Part shown: positions 7,016-14,799 of the stretch, one piece after another
Numbering within the stretch: the first letter of the stretch is position 1
Layout: each line of letters starts with the position of its first letter
Origin: a virus
Virus record (IMG/VR): IMGVR_UViG_3300022939_000047
Location: 1 to 41,056 of that record
Length of the DNA stretch: 41,056 nt
Direction: 5' to 3' (one strand)
The notes under the pieces: generated by a model
The model's database searches: none
The model's input: only the letters and a program-made list of their open reading frames with translations
What the model was told of the DNA's origin: nothing
Position numbers and translations under genes: made by a program

Positions 7016-7502
7016 AACCTTTTAGTATATTTATAGTCTTTTCTGCACTCTCATGGATGATTCCGATACCACCTGCATCTTCCCATGCTTTGATGTTCTT
7101 TGGTCTATCATCAATAAGGACACTACCTTTCTCTGCAAATGCAGCTTTTTGACTACCACTGTAAGTACAAGTCACAACCACTGTAGGGTCGATATACTTT
7201 CTTACCCACTTGTTCTTATCATACACTACTAACTCTCTGTTCACTTTACCAGCAGCAGTTAGTATCTCCCAAGGAACACCAGTGTGTTTGATGTATCCTA
7301 TGAGGTCTGCATAATCGACCATTGGAGGTAATAGTCCAAATAGTCTTTTGTTAGTTAATTCTTCTTTCCTGAGGTCATACTCAGAATGACCAGCGTCATC
7401 ACTGGTTAATGGTTTACCCAACATTTCACTGCATCCTGCAAGGAAATCGGCAACCACTCCGTCCATATCGACGAAGATTCTTTTCACTACTTTATTTTCC
7501 AT
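6990..7502 (-). CDS. 5'(3')-deoxyribonucleotidase-like HAD phosphatase
   Basis: The roughly 170-aa protein has HAD motifs in order: FVDMDGVVADF (nucleophile and acid/base Asp), WEILTAAG (motif II, Thr), KAAFAEKG (motif III Lys) and VLIDDRPKNIKAWEDAGG (motif IV acids). DMDGVVADF and the short cap are typical of the 5'(3')-deoxyribonucleotidase family, which removes phosphate from dNMPs. The frame is open to 7538, but a strong promoter overlaps that part and its -10 box ends six bases before the ATG at 7500-7502, which I take as the start. It would shape the nucleotide pool with MazG and ribonucleotide reductase. Confidence 0.8.
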   Translation of the reverse strand: MENKVVKRIFVDMDGVVADFLAGCSEMLGKPLTSDDAGHSEYDLRKEELTNKRLFGLLPPMVDYADLIGYIKHTGVPWEILTAAGKVNRELVVYDKNKWVRKYIDPTVVVTCTYSGSQKAAFAEKGSVLIDDRPKNIKAWEDAGGIGIIHESAEKTINILKGLRNGKSGT

Positions 7503-7538
7503 ACTGTTAGTATAGTGCATTTTGGGTAGCTTTGTCAA
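7503..7538 (-). promoter_or_regulatory. Sigma70-type promoter for a leaderless mRNA
   Basis: On the minus strand TTGACA (7533-7538), 18 bases, TATACT (7509-7514), six bases, then ATG. The expected first base of the RNA is the A of the start codon. A short inverted repeat (ATACT/AGTAT) covers the -10 end and the start codon. Confidence 0.75.
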
Positions 7539-7551
7539 GCTTTTTTAACAC

Positions 7552-7977
7552 TTATTTTACCCAAAACATGTCGTGAATTAACTCCTCTTTTTTGTATGCT
7601 TCCAGTTCCCATGGTTGTCGTGAGTATGGTTTATGCACCACATTGTGGGCTTTCCAGTTACGACATGTAGGTGATAATTCACCCTTCAGAAACTGTTTTG
7701 CATGAATTAATTCATGTGCAAGTGTCAACATCATCTGATCAAGTGTCAAATTACCCTTGAATATCTCAATCTCTACGTTGTGTTTATCACCTAAACAGTA
7801 ACCATAGACATCACCATCTAATCCTTTCTTAAATGAGATATCAATGACTACATTTCGACGTAATCGTGGCATAAAATAATGCAACACGTTACGTACATAC
7901 TTCGTTATACGTTTCTTGTCTCGGATTTGTCCGTGGAAATCAACATGGATATTGTCAAAGTATATCTTCTTCGTCAT
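7552..7977 (-). CDS. SprT-like zinc metalloprotease
   Basis: The 141-aa protein carries LAHELIHAKQFLKGEL, an HExxH zinc site at residues 88-92, and PWELEA near the end, which may supply the third ligand. This is the SprT/Spartan-like peptidase pattern, whose cellular members cut DNA-bound proteins. VIDISFKKGLDGDVYGYC before the site is the usual beta region of the fold. Phage homologues are common but their targets are unknown. Its start overlaps the upstream zinc-ribbon gene by 23 bases. Confidence 0.8.
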   Translation of the reverse strand: MTKKIYFDNIHVDFHGQIRDKKRITKYVRNVLHYFMPRLRRNVVIDISFKKGLDGDVYGYCLGDKHNVEIEIFKGNLTLDQMMLTLAHELIHAKQFLKGELSPTCRNWKAHNVVHKPYSRQPWELEAYKKEELIHDMFWVK

Positions 7978-8149
7978 GTTCTAATTCACTTTCCTCTTCG
8001 TCATCGTAAATAACTTCACCACATAATGGACAGAATTCAACAGGAGGTAACTCCTCCTCATATTCATGATTTGTAGTGTCTAATTTAATTTTCAGTTCCA
8101 TATCTAGATCACAATGATCGCAATACAGTTGTATGTTCTTAGTCGTCAT
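7955..8149 (-). CDS. Small zinc-ribbon protein
   Basis: The 64-aa protein has two CxxC pairs (YCDHCD at residues 9-12 and FCPLCG near residue 39), giving a likely single zinc ribbon, followed by a very acidic tail (YDDEEESELEHDEEDIL). It overlaps the SprT-like gene by 23 bases and the upstream gene by 11. Zinc ribbons next to SprT domains often belong to the same functional unit, so a partner role is possible; this is inference. Confidence 0.7.
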   Translation of the reverse strand: MTTKNIQLYCDHCDLDMELKIKLDTTNHEYEEELPPVEFCPLCGEVIYDDEEESELEHDEEDIL

Positions 8150-8408
8150 AATTGGGTACGTAATCGTCTCTCGCTAGTCCAGTCTTGACAATGATTTTAT
8201 CCCATAGAGATTCAAATGATTTCTTTTGACCATCTAATACTGCATAGGGAAGTGGATGTTTTGCATCTGACTCAGAGAAGTCTAATCCTGCAGTATATAC
8301 CCTTACCTCTTGAAACTCCCTATCGATCATTCGAAATAGATGCACCCATCTAGCACAGATCACGTCTTGTTTGTCTTTAGAGGGTAAGTATAACTTATAT
8401 GTACGCAC
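8139..8408 (-). CDS. Unknown 89-aa protein, start uncertain
   Basis: The frame opens with GTG at 8406-8408 and encodes RTYKLYLPSKDK..., ending DDYVPNYDD. LPYAVLDGQKKSFESLWDKI resembles the end of a thioredoxin-like fold, but no cysteine pair is present. A promoter-like TTGACA-18-TATACT overlaps the first ten codons, so either the true start is further in or the promoter serves genes downstream. It lies between glutaredoxin and the zinc-ribbon gene. Function unknown. Confidence 0.55.
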   Translation of the reverse strand: MRTYKLYLPSKDKQDVICARWVHLFRMIDREFQEVRVYTAGLDFSESDAKHPLPYAVLDGQKKSFESLWDKIIVKTGLARDDYVPNYDD

Positions 8409-8416
8409 AATGTCAA
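8387..8416 (-). promoter_or_regulatory. Candidate sigma70-type promoter overlapping a gene start
   Basis: TTGACA (8411-8416), 18 bases, TATACT (8387-8392) on the minus strand. Both boxes equal those of the HAD phosphatase promoter. The predicted start is inside the 89-aa frame and no ATG follows at the usual six bases, so its target is unclear. Confidence 0.45.
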
Positions 8417-8438
8417 GCTCTTTTATTTTCGTTTAAAA

Positions 8439-8681
8439 TCAGATGGTTATGTCACCAATCTGACTGTCTGACCACTCTTTGAGCTCAGTATAACCCCCAA
8501 TATTGACCTCATCTACCCTAATTTGGGGAAATGTACGTGCAGTTGGGAAGGTTTCAAACAACTCTTCAGTGGTAAAATCTGTACCTAAGGACAGGTACGA
8601 ATATGCATATCCTTTCTGTTCGCATAATGCTTTTGCTTTGTCACAAAAAGGACACTGTGGTTTTCCGTATATTTCTATCAT
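8439..8681 (-). CDS. Glutaredoxin
   Basis: The 80-aa protein has the CPFC active site (residues 10-13) in MIEIYGKPQCPFCDKAK. A TFPQIRVDEVNIGG segment supplies the cis-Pro and the GG turn that holds glutathione. Length and motifs fit a class I glutaredoxin like T4 NrdC. It should reduce the C-terminal cysteines of the phage ribonucleotide reductase, whose beta-subunit gene lies 200 bases upstream. The start overlaps the preceding stop (ATGA). Confidence 0.92.
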   Translation of the reverse strand: MIEIYGKPQCPFCDKAKALCEQKGYAYSYLSLGTDFTTEELFETFPTARTFPQIRVDEVNIGGYTELKEWSDSQIGDITI

Positions 8682-8890
8682 AGTTTTATTGCCAGTAATA
8701 TGAAAATACCCATCAAGATTAGATTAGTTGTTGCAATCAGAATACCTAAAATGGTGTGATACCAAATCCATCTAGTCTTGTAAGCATTTTCGATTGTTAA
8801 TTCATCAGGGTCAGGAGATTTCTCTGCAACCTTTCGTATTGCATCATCCTCTTCCTTAGACCCCCATAATATTTCGTGCCATTTTCTCAT
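8678..8890 (-). CDS. Small membrane protein between nrdB and glutaredoxin
   Basis: The 70-aa protein has a soluble charged N-terminus (MRKWHEILWGSKEEDDAIRK) and a C-terminal membrane segment (TILGILIATTNLILMGIFILLAIKL), probably one long or two short spans. ATGA overlaps join it to nrdB and to the glutaredoxin gene, so all three are translated together. Function unknown. Confidence 0.7.
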   Translation of the reverse strand: MRKWHEILWGSKEEDDAIRKVAEKSPDPDELTIENAYKTRWIWYHTILGILIATTNLILMGIFILLAIKL

Positions 8891-9984
8891 AATTTAAAGT
8901 CTGCAAAAGTGTCATCTGACACATCTTGTTTAATACCACCAATCACATAAGATTCAATCTCTGTCTCTTGTGGTGCATTCTGTAGTCCTCTACTGTTGAA
9001 CCAGTGTTTAGTCCATGGTAAAGGGTTATTTGTTGAAGAGATATCATAGATAGGATTTAGTCCTATTGCACGTAATCTCTTATTACAAATATATTCTATA
9101 TATTGATTCAACAAAGGCACACTTAGTCCAATCATAGAACCATTCTTAAATAAGAACTCAGCCCATTCCTTTTCTTGACTGACTGCATTCTCATATAATT
9201 CGTAAACTTCTTTCTCACAATCCTTCATGACCTTGTTCATGAGTTTATCGTTCTCATGGTTCTTGTAACACTTCAGAATGTGTTGTGACACTGCAAGGTG
9301 TTGTGATTCGTCTCTTGCAATGAAAGATATAATCTTTGCACTACCTTCCATCAGTTTCAGTTCTCCGAATCCAAATGAACATGCAAAAGAGACGAAGAAT
9401 CGTATACCTTCTAGGATATTAACTGAGATAAGTGCAAGGTATAATGCCTTATATAAGTCATAGTCATCGACCTTGAGTCCTAGTAACCTTCTTCGTCCCA
9501 ATGCAATAAACTCGTCGTACTTTTCTGTTACCATTTCTGCACGTTTTACAATTGCAGGTTCATCTAAGATAGTGTCAAAGATGTCACTAGGGTCTGCATA
9601 TACATTCTTAATAATATGTGTATATGATCTACTATGGATTGTCTCCATGAAGTCCCATGTGATAATGCAAGACTCTAGTTCAGGTAAGGACACAAAGGGT
9701 AAAAATGCTATGGAGGGCGCCCTTCCCTGAACAGAATCAAGAAGTGTTTGATATCTCAGGTTTGATGTAAAAATATGTTTTTGTGCATCATTCAGAGTTG
9801 CGTAATCAGACCTGTCTTTTTGTAATGACACTTCTTCAGGTCTCCAAAAGAAACCTAATTGTGTTTGTGTTAGTTTATCAAATATAGGGTATTTGAACTC
9901 ATCAAATCTTTGAGTGTTCAAAGGTTCACCAAAGAATATCTTTTGTTTGGTGAAGTCTACATTCTTTTTGTTAAAAACTGTCAT
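8887..9984 (-). CDS. nrdB: Class Ia ribonucleotide reductase, beta subunit
   Basis: This 365-aa protein has the di-iron ligands and radical tyrosine of NrdB: ITWDFMETIHSRSYTHI supplies Glu, His and the Tyr of the ETIHSRSY motif, LEGIRFFVSFACSF the next Glu, and FIARDESQHLA the last Glu and His. It makes the tyrosyl radical used by NrdA to turn ribonucleotides into deoxyribonucleotides. The length is near that of T4 NrdB. It overlaps a 57-aa gene by 14 bases. A 2OG oxygenase gene and the 57-aa gene separate it from nrdA. Confidence 0.96.
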   Translation of the reverse strand: MTVFNKKNVDFTKQKIFFGEPLNTQRFDEFKYPIFDKLTQTQLGFFWRPEEVSLQKDRSDYATLNDAQKHIFTSNLRYQTLLDSVQGRAPSIAFLPFVSLPELESCIITWDFMETIHSRSYTHIIKNVYADPSDIFDTILDEPAIVKRAEMVTEKYDEFIALGRRRLLGLKVDDYDLYKALYLALISVNILEGIRFFVSFACSFGFGELKLMEGSAKIISFIARDESQHLAVSQHILKCYKNHENDKLMNKVMKDCEKEVYELYENAVSQEKEWAEFLFKNGSMIGLSVPLLNQYIEYICNKRLRAIGLNPIYDISSTNNPLPWTKHWFNSRGLQNAPQETEIESYVIGGIKQDVSDDTFADFKL

Positions 9985-10144
9985 ATCCTAAGTCCTTGTA
10001 CTTCTTCGCAAGTTTTTCTGCTCTTTCTTTTGTTTCTCTTCTAAAACTTACTTCTTGTCCGTTATAAAATTCAGTGATAGTGTAACGTCTAGAATTCTCA
10101 TTTGGAATAATAGACACTTGATGGCCTTCGCATTCAAAAATCAT
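9971..10144 (-). CDS. 57-aa basic protein between nrdB and a 2OG oxygenase gene
   Basis: The frame starts at ATG 10142-10144, overlapping the oxygenase stop as ATGA, and ends in TAA inside the first codons of nrdB. The translation begins MIFECEGHQVSIIPNENSRR and has a basic helix (RRETKERAEKLAKKYKDLG). The overlaps on both sides argue for real translation, and its end supplies an AGGAT before the nrdB start. No family recognised. Confidence 0.7.
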   Translation of the reverse strand: MIFECEGHQVSIIPNENSRRYTITEFYNGQEVSFRRETKERAEKLAKKYKDLGYDSF

Positions 10145-11124
10145 TTCTTCTCCTTCGGTTCAAATTGCACAAGATGGTCATAGTTATTACAGTAATCACC
10201 TTTCTTTCCTTTGGTATCTCTATATAATCCATTATCCCACCATTTAATAAAATCTATGAATTTCTTTCTTCTATCTGCAGACTCATCGATGTTTGTCTCA
10301 TATCTGTTCTTTCTACCATCGTATTCTAACACGATGTGCTCACCAGCAATCTTGTCTTCAGGCATATACGTTGCACCATCTATCATTCCTATTTTAGAAT
10401 GTTGATGAAAGAAATGCACAAAGATGTGATAACTATAATCACCTAGTAATCTATCTCTCCAGTGTGGTATGTTAGGGCCTTGATATAATAATATATCACC
10501 AACTTCTAGTTCAACACACTTTGCACCGTTTTCAATTCTCTTACGTGGACTGACACCCTGTGTTATTTCAACTAATTTTTTGTTATCTTCGAAGTCAATA
10601 TAGTCCTGATCATTCTGTACCCATATCTTCCATGGTTTACCATCATCAGTATGATAGTCTAAACAAAGTGTCGCACTGATTTCACATGAAGGTCTATCAG
10701 TATGTGAAGTTAATATTGCACCTCTGTCATACTTACGTGTGTAAGAGTAAGTTTCTTTTAGGTTCATGTCTATAACATCAGTCAACCTATCTCTGATATA
10801 TCTGTGTAATGCAACTGCCCATGGTGTGCAGTAACCACCCTTAGATTTGTTTATCGCATCATCAGGTGTCATGTGAGTGATATCTTTTTCTTCACGATAC
10901 ATGATTGCACTGTCCCAATTCTCATTCTGTTCGACAGTTTTCCATGCATCAAGTGTCATGTTGATAATTTCTTTAGGGATAAAATTACGTAAAACTACGT
11001 ATCTGTCTTTCCACAATGCCCATGTCTCAGGAGTTGTTTTACCTGATACTTTTTTACCACCCTTTTCATTTCCATAGGGATGATGTATATAATTTACTGT
11101 TCGCTTTTCAAATGGTATAGTCAT
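10141..11124 (-). CDS. 2OG-Fe(II) oxygenase between nrdA and nrdB
   Basis: This 327-aa protein contains ILTSHTDRPSCEISATLCLDYH (HxD near residue 141), VGDILLYQGPNIPHWRD (distal His) and GDYSYHIFVHFF; the residue binding 2-oxoglutarate is less clear. YVVLRNFIPKEI near the N-terminus is typical of P4H-like proteins. It lies between the two ribonucleotide reductase genes, ten bases after nrdA, and overlaps the next gene as ATGA. Whether it acts on nucleotides, proteins or another target cannot be told from sequence. Confidence 0.82.
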   Translation of the reverse strand: MTIPFEKRTVNYIHHPYGNEKGGKKVSGKTTPETWALWKDRYVVLRNFIPKEIINMTLDAWKTVEQNENWDSAIMYREEKDITHMTPDDAINKSKGGYCTPWAVALHRYIRDRLTDVIDMNLKETYSYTRKYDRGAILTSHTDRPSCEISATLCLDYHTDDGKPWKIWVQNDQDYIDFEDNKKLVEITQGVSPRKRIENGAKCVELEVGDILLYQGPNIPHWRDRLLGDYSYHIFVHFFHQHSKIGMIDGATYMPEDKIAGEHIVLEYDGRKNRYETNIDESADRRKKFIDFIKWWDNGLYRDTKGKKGDYCNNYDHLVQFEPKEKK

Positions 11125-11133
11125 TACTTTATC

Positions 11134-13446
11134 CTATATTGCACATGCCTCGCAGTCTTCCTCATCTTCTTGGTAATTACTCATTACGTTAGCTGCATCA
11201 TCTACTGCACTTGGTAGTTCTTCTAATACATCTTCTTTCTTACCATCCATAGTATTCTGATAGTAAGAAGTTTTCCATCCGTACTTATATGTAGTCAATA
11301 AGTCACGTGCCATAACTGAAATAGGTACTTCACCGTTCTCATAGTTCTCAGGATTGTATGACCAATTACCTGAGATTGCTTGATCAAAGAACTTCTGCAT
11401 CACTGCAACCACATTGATATATCCTGTATTGTCTTTCATATCCCATAGTAGTGTATATGCAGACTTCAGGTGTGAGTACTGAGGTACGATTTGTTTCAGT
11501 GTACCCTTCTTACTCTTCTTGACACTTAGATAGTCTCTAGGTGGTTCAATACCGTTTGTTGCGTTACAAACAACACTAGAACTCTCTGAAGGCATCTGTG
11601 CAGTCAGTGTAGAGTGTCTTAATCCAAACTCTTTGATATCTTTTCTGAGTCCTTTCCAGTCCATGTATAAGTTGTTAGGTGTAATCTCATCAACATCTTT
11701 CTTATATGTGTCGATAGGTAAAACACCATCTGCATATTTTGTTCTGTCAAAATACTCACATGCACCTTTTTCTTTTGCAACCGTGTTGGACGATTTTAAC
11801 AGATAATACTGGAACTTCTCTGTAAGTTCATGCACCAAAGACCATGCACCTTCATCACTGTACTTGAGTTTGTTCTTTGCAAGATAGTGTGCAAGACCAA
11901 TGTATCCAATACCTAATGATCTACGTGCAAGTGTTGACCTCTTTGCGGCTTCGACTGGATAGTTCTGATAGTCGATTAACTCCTCCAGTCCTCTTACTGC
12001 AAGGTCACATAGGTTTTCAAGTTCATCCTCCTTGATAAGTCCTACATTAACTGCAGACAATATACACAGTGCGATCTCCCCCTCACCATCGATATGTTCG
12101 ATTGGGTCTGTGGGGAGTGTAATTTCTTGACATAGGTTACTCATGTTTACTTTGTCTTTAAAACTACTGTGAGAATTACTGTGATCTATGTTCATGATAT
12201 AGATTCTGCCAGTCTCTGCACGTTCTTTTAATAAATCAGTAATTAATTCTCTCGCACTAATCTTAGTTTTAGGTATGGACGTTGCACGTTCATACTTCTC
12301 ATAGAGTTCATCGAACTCAGGTGTACCAAATGCATCATATAAGCCAGGCACATCATGTGGAGAGAATAGTGTTATTTCTCCATTTGAAAGGAAACGTTTA
12401 TAGAAGAGTTCGGATAACTGTATCGAGTAGTCCAACTTCCTAACTCTGTTGTCTTCAGTACCTTTGTTATTTTTAAGGACAATAATGTCTTCGATTTCTT
12501 GGTGCCAGATTGGGAAATGGACTGTTGCACTTCCACCTCTGACTCCGTTTTGGGTACAACATCTAACTGTTGATTCGAATTTTTTGAGAAAGGGAATAAC
12601 TCCAGTATGTTGGACTTCACCACCTCTGATTCTTGCACCCAATCCTCTGATTCTTCCTGCGTTGATTCCGATACCTGCACGTTGAGCAACGTATCTTCCG
12701 ATAGCCATGTCTGAACTGAAGATTGACCCCAAGGTATCATCGGAGTCAACGAGGACACAACTTGCAAACTGTCTGAGTGGAGTTCTAACTCCTGACATGA
12801 TTGGTGTTGGTATGTTAATTTTGAAAGTTGATATGGCATCATAGTATCGTTTAATGTATTCAAGTCTATTCTCCTTGTATTCTTTGAATAGTGTCATTGC
12901 AATTAAAATGTACATGAACTGTGGTGTTTCATATACAGTACTTGTTGATCTGTCCTGAACCAAATACTTATCAACTACCTGTTGCAATCCTGCATAAGTG
13001 TAATCTAAGTCTCTACCATGTTTGATGTATTTGTTCAGTGTTTCAAATTCTTCATCTGAATAATGGTTTAGTATGTCATCATCATACACACCATGTTCTA
13101 TATTTCTTTCTACAATCTCTTTGAGTGATGGATAGATTTCTGAGTCTTTCCATTTAGTATTGAACACCTGTTTCTGAACTGCAAACAATAGTAGTCTAGA
13201 TGCAACAAATTGATAGTTTGGTGATTCTAACGAAATCAGATCACTTGCACTCTTGACAAGTATCTTTTGGATTTCTTTAGTGGTGATGCCATCATAAAAC
13301 TGTAACCCACTATTCATTTCAACCAATGACTCTGATACACCTGTAATACCTCTACAGGCCTTCTCTACCATTTTGTGGATTTTATCTAAATTGATTTCTA
13401 CTTTTGAACCGTCAGACTTGACTACCTTGATGTCCGTGTTACTCAT
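11134..13446 (-). CDS. nrdA: Class Ia ribonucleotide reductase, alpha subunit
   Basis: The 770-aa protein begins MSNTDIKVVKSDG with an ATP-cone-like segment (VEINLDKIHKMVEKACRG). It holds the catalytic parts of NrdA: RQFASCVLVD (reductive Cys), MSNLCQEITLPT (NxCxE radical site) and GYIGLAHYL. A C-terminal CEAC gives the cysteine pair re-reduced by glutaredoxin. It reduces NDPs to dNDPs with NrdB. The frame is open to 13500, but the ATG at 13444-13446 overlaps the primase stop as ATGA and matches the family start. Confidence 0.97.
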   Translation of the reverse strand: MSNTDIKVVKSDGSKVEINLDKIHKMVEKACRGITGVSESLVEMNSGLQFYDGITTKEIQKILVKSASDLISLESPNYQFVASRLLLFAVQKQVFNTKWKDSEIYPSLKEIVERNIEHGVYDDDILNHYSDEEFETLNKYIKHGRDLDYTYAGLQQVVDKYLVQDRSTSTVYETPQFMYILIAMTLFKEYKENRLEYIKRYYDAISTFKINIPTPIMSGVRTPLRQFASCVLVDSDDTLGSIFSSDMAIGRYVAQRAGIGINAGRIRGLGARIRGGEVQHTGVIPFLKKFESTVRCCTQNGVRGGSATVHFPIWHQEIEDIIVLKNNKGTEDNRVRKLDYSIQLSELFYKRFLSNGEITLFSPHDVPGLYDAFGTPEFDELYEKYERATSIPKTKISARELITDLLKERAETGRIYIMNIDHSNSHSSFKDKVNMSNLCQEITLPTDPIEHIDGEGEIALCILSAVNVGLIKEDELENLCDLAVRGLEELIDYQNYPVEAAKRSTLARRSLGIGYIGLAHYLAKNKLKYSDEGAWSLVHELTEKFQYYLLKSSNTVAKEKGACEYFDRTKYADGVLPIDTYKKDVDEITPNNLYMDWKGLRKDIKEFGLRHSTLTAQMPSESSSVVCNATNGIEPPRDYLSVKKSKKGTLKQIVPQYSHLKSAYTLLWDMKDNTGYINVVAVMQKFFDQAISGNWSYNPENYENGEVPISVMARDLLTTYKYGWKTSYYQNTMDGKKEDVLEELPSAVDDAANVMSNYQEDEEDCEACAI

Positions 13447-14480
13447 ATTTTCTTGTACTCCGTTAGTTTTAATTTTGCAGAGAGACCATTGTATGTACAA
13501 GAGTTAATAATGTCTACTACTTTATCTACTGTTAGTCCACTCATAATCATATCATTTATATCTTTTAATTCTCCTACTCGTTTATCATCCCAAATGCACA
13601 CGTTCCATCCGTCATCGATTACACCATCTATTTTCTTGATGATTTCTTCGTTTCTAGGTTCGTTGTCGTAGATAAGTATTGCATTCTCTTTTAAATTCTT
13701 ATCAATCTTTTTAAAATCACTACCACCTACTGCAATACTGTTTGGTAGGAATAAACTATCTATTGGCCCCTCTGTGACATAGATAGTATTTGATTTGTCC
13801 ACATTATTCAGGTTATAGATGAGTGGAACGTCATCTATGAATCGCATGGTAAGGTAACGTAATGGTGAGTCATTTATTGCACGTCCACTTACACCTAACA
13901 ATTCCCCATCATCATTGATGAATGGGATGACAACTCTAGGGTCATTACCCAAGACTCTGTCTTTATATTTGAGAGACAGATGTGAGAGTGATTGTGCATT
14001 TTGGACGAACCATAATGATCTTATCGCATCATCAGGAATTAGACGTTGTTGAAGATACTCTCTTGCAACAATTTTATCCCATGCACCGTGACACACTGCT
14101 TTCAATGTCTCTTCAGTTTTATATAGTGATTCTTGACGGTCAACCTTGGGTTTGAATTTGAATGCACTTGAGGGAGGCATACGTTGAGGTTGTCGTCTCC
14201 CCTTACCACTTTCTTTCAACCATTCCTTCACATATTCTTTGTGAATCACAGGAAAGTTTTCCTTTATAAAATTAACTGATGATGTGGATTTACCACAATT
14301 GTGACATTTATAGATGTACGACTGGTCTACAGCAAAGTGATAACCACGTGCCTTGAATGTGTTTTTAGATGAATCACCACAGTATGGACATCTGTGGTTT
14401 AATGTGTTCTCATTTACCCATTTAGCCCTGTCCAGTGAGGACATGACCATATTGAGATATTTTCTCTCTAACCATAGCAT
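13443..14480 (-). CDS. 61: DNA primase (T4 gp61-like)
   Basis: The 345-aa protein has an N-terminal zinc site (HRCPYCGDSSK, then YKCHNCGKST) and a Toprim-type core: IYVTEGPIDSLFLPNS (catalytic Glu), AVGGSDF and ILIYDNEPRN (DxD-like). Length equals that of T4 gp61, which makes RNA primers with the gp41 helicase. The ATG at 14478-14480 lies six bases after a TATAAT box, so the mRNA would be leaderless. The start region sits in a large inverted repeat (14460-14511). Confidence 0.93.
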   Translation of the reverse strand: MLWLERKYLNMVMSSLDRAKWVNENTLNHRCPYCGDSSKNTFKARGYHFAVDQSYIYKCHNCGKSTSSVNFIKENFPVIHKEYVKEWLKESGKGRRQPQRMPPSSAFKFKPKVDRQESLYKTEETLKAVCHGAWDKIVAREYLQQRLIPDDAIRSLWFVQNAQSLSHLSLKYKDRVLGNDPRVVIPFINDDGELLGVSGRAINDSPLRYLTMRFIDDVPLIYNLNNVDKSNTIYVTEGPIDSLFLPNSIAVGGSDFKKIDKNLKENAILIYDNEPRNEEIIKKIDGVIDDGWNVCIWDDKRVGELKDINDMIMSGLTVDKVVDIINSCTYNGLSAKLKLTEYKKI

Positions 14481-14511
14481 GTATCTATTATACTATGGTT
14501 TTGAGAGAAAA
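14460..14511 (-). promoter_or_regulatory. Palindrome enclosing the primase -10 box and start codon
   Basis: Plus-strand arms TTTTCTCTCTAACCATAG (14460-14477) and CTATGGTTTTGAGAGAAAA (14493-14511) pair over 17 bases, with one 1x2 mismatch. The 15-base loop holds exactly the minus-strand TATAAT (14487-14492), six bases and ATG. The -35 region is poor (TAGATT at 17 bases), suggesting an activator or modified polymerase. No T tract follows, so it is not a terminator; an operator is the likeliest reading. Confidence 0.75.
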
Positions 14512-14527
14512 TCTAGTGGGTTTTTAA

Positions 14528-14743
14528 CTATTCTGCATCGATCAATGCTTGGATTTCTGCAACCTGTTCGCCATGTGTGACCATTGAAGCATCATATGCA
14601 ACCTTTTGAGGGTCATCTGCTTCCATGTCTGCATAACCAGTAGGTTGAGGTGGTAATCCTGCGCCATTGAACCATGCAAGTCTTCCTGCCAAGTCATCCA
14701 TGCCTGGAATTGTTGGGGTATCGTATCCTTCAGGTGCTGCCAT
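14528..14743 (-). CDS. 71-aa acidic late protein, unknown
   Basis: The protein begins MAAPEGYDTPTIPGMDD and is rich in Ala, Pro, Gly and Asp (PQPTGYADMEADDPQKVAYD). It has AGGAG before the ATG and a TATAAATA late promoter 33 bases upstream, so it is probably made late and may be a virion or assembly component. No domain recognised. Confidence 0.7.
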   Translation of the reverse strand: MAAPEGYDTPTIPGMDDLAGRLAWFNGAGLPPQPTGYADMEADDPQKVAYDASMVTHGEQVAEIQALIDAE

Positions 14744-14776
14744 GATTGTGTTCTCCTAGTTTGAATTGTACTACAT

Positions 14777-14784
14777 TATTTATA
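14777..14784 (-). promoter_or_regulatory. T4-type late promoter
   Basis: The minus strand reads TATAAATA, the exact T4 late -10 element. It is followed by a short leader with AGGAG and the ATG at 14743. No -35 box is needed for gp55-type late transcription. Confidence 0.8.
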
Positions 14785-14799
14785 AAATTACAACCTTGT

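Noticed and set aside
12372-12863. 163-aa open frame on the minus strand
   Set aside because: It lies wholly inside nrdA in another frame and shows no family features; a shadow of the real gene.
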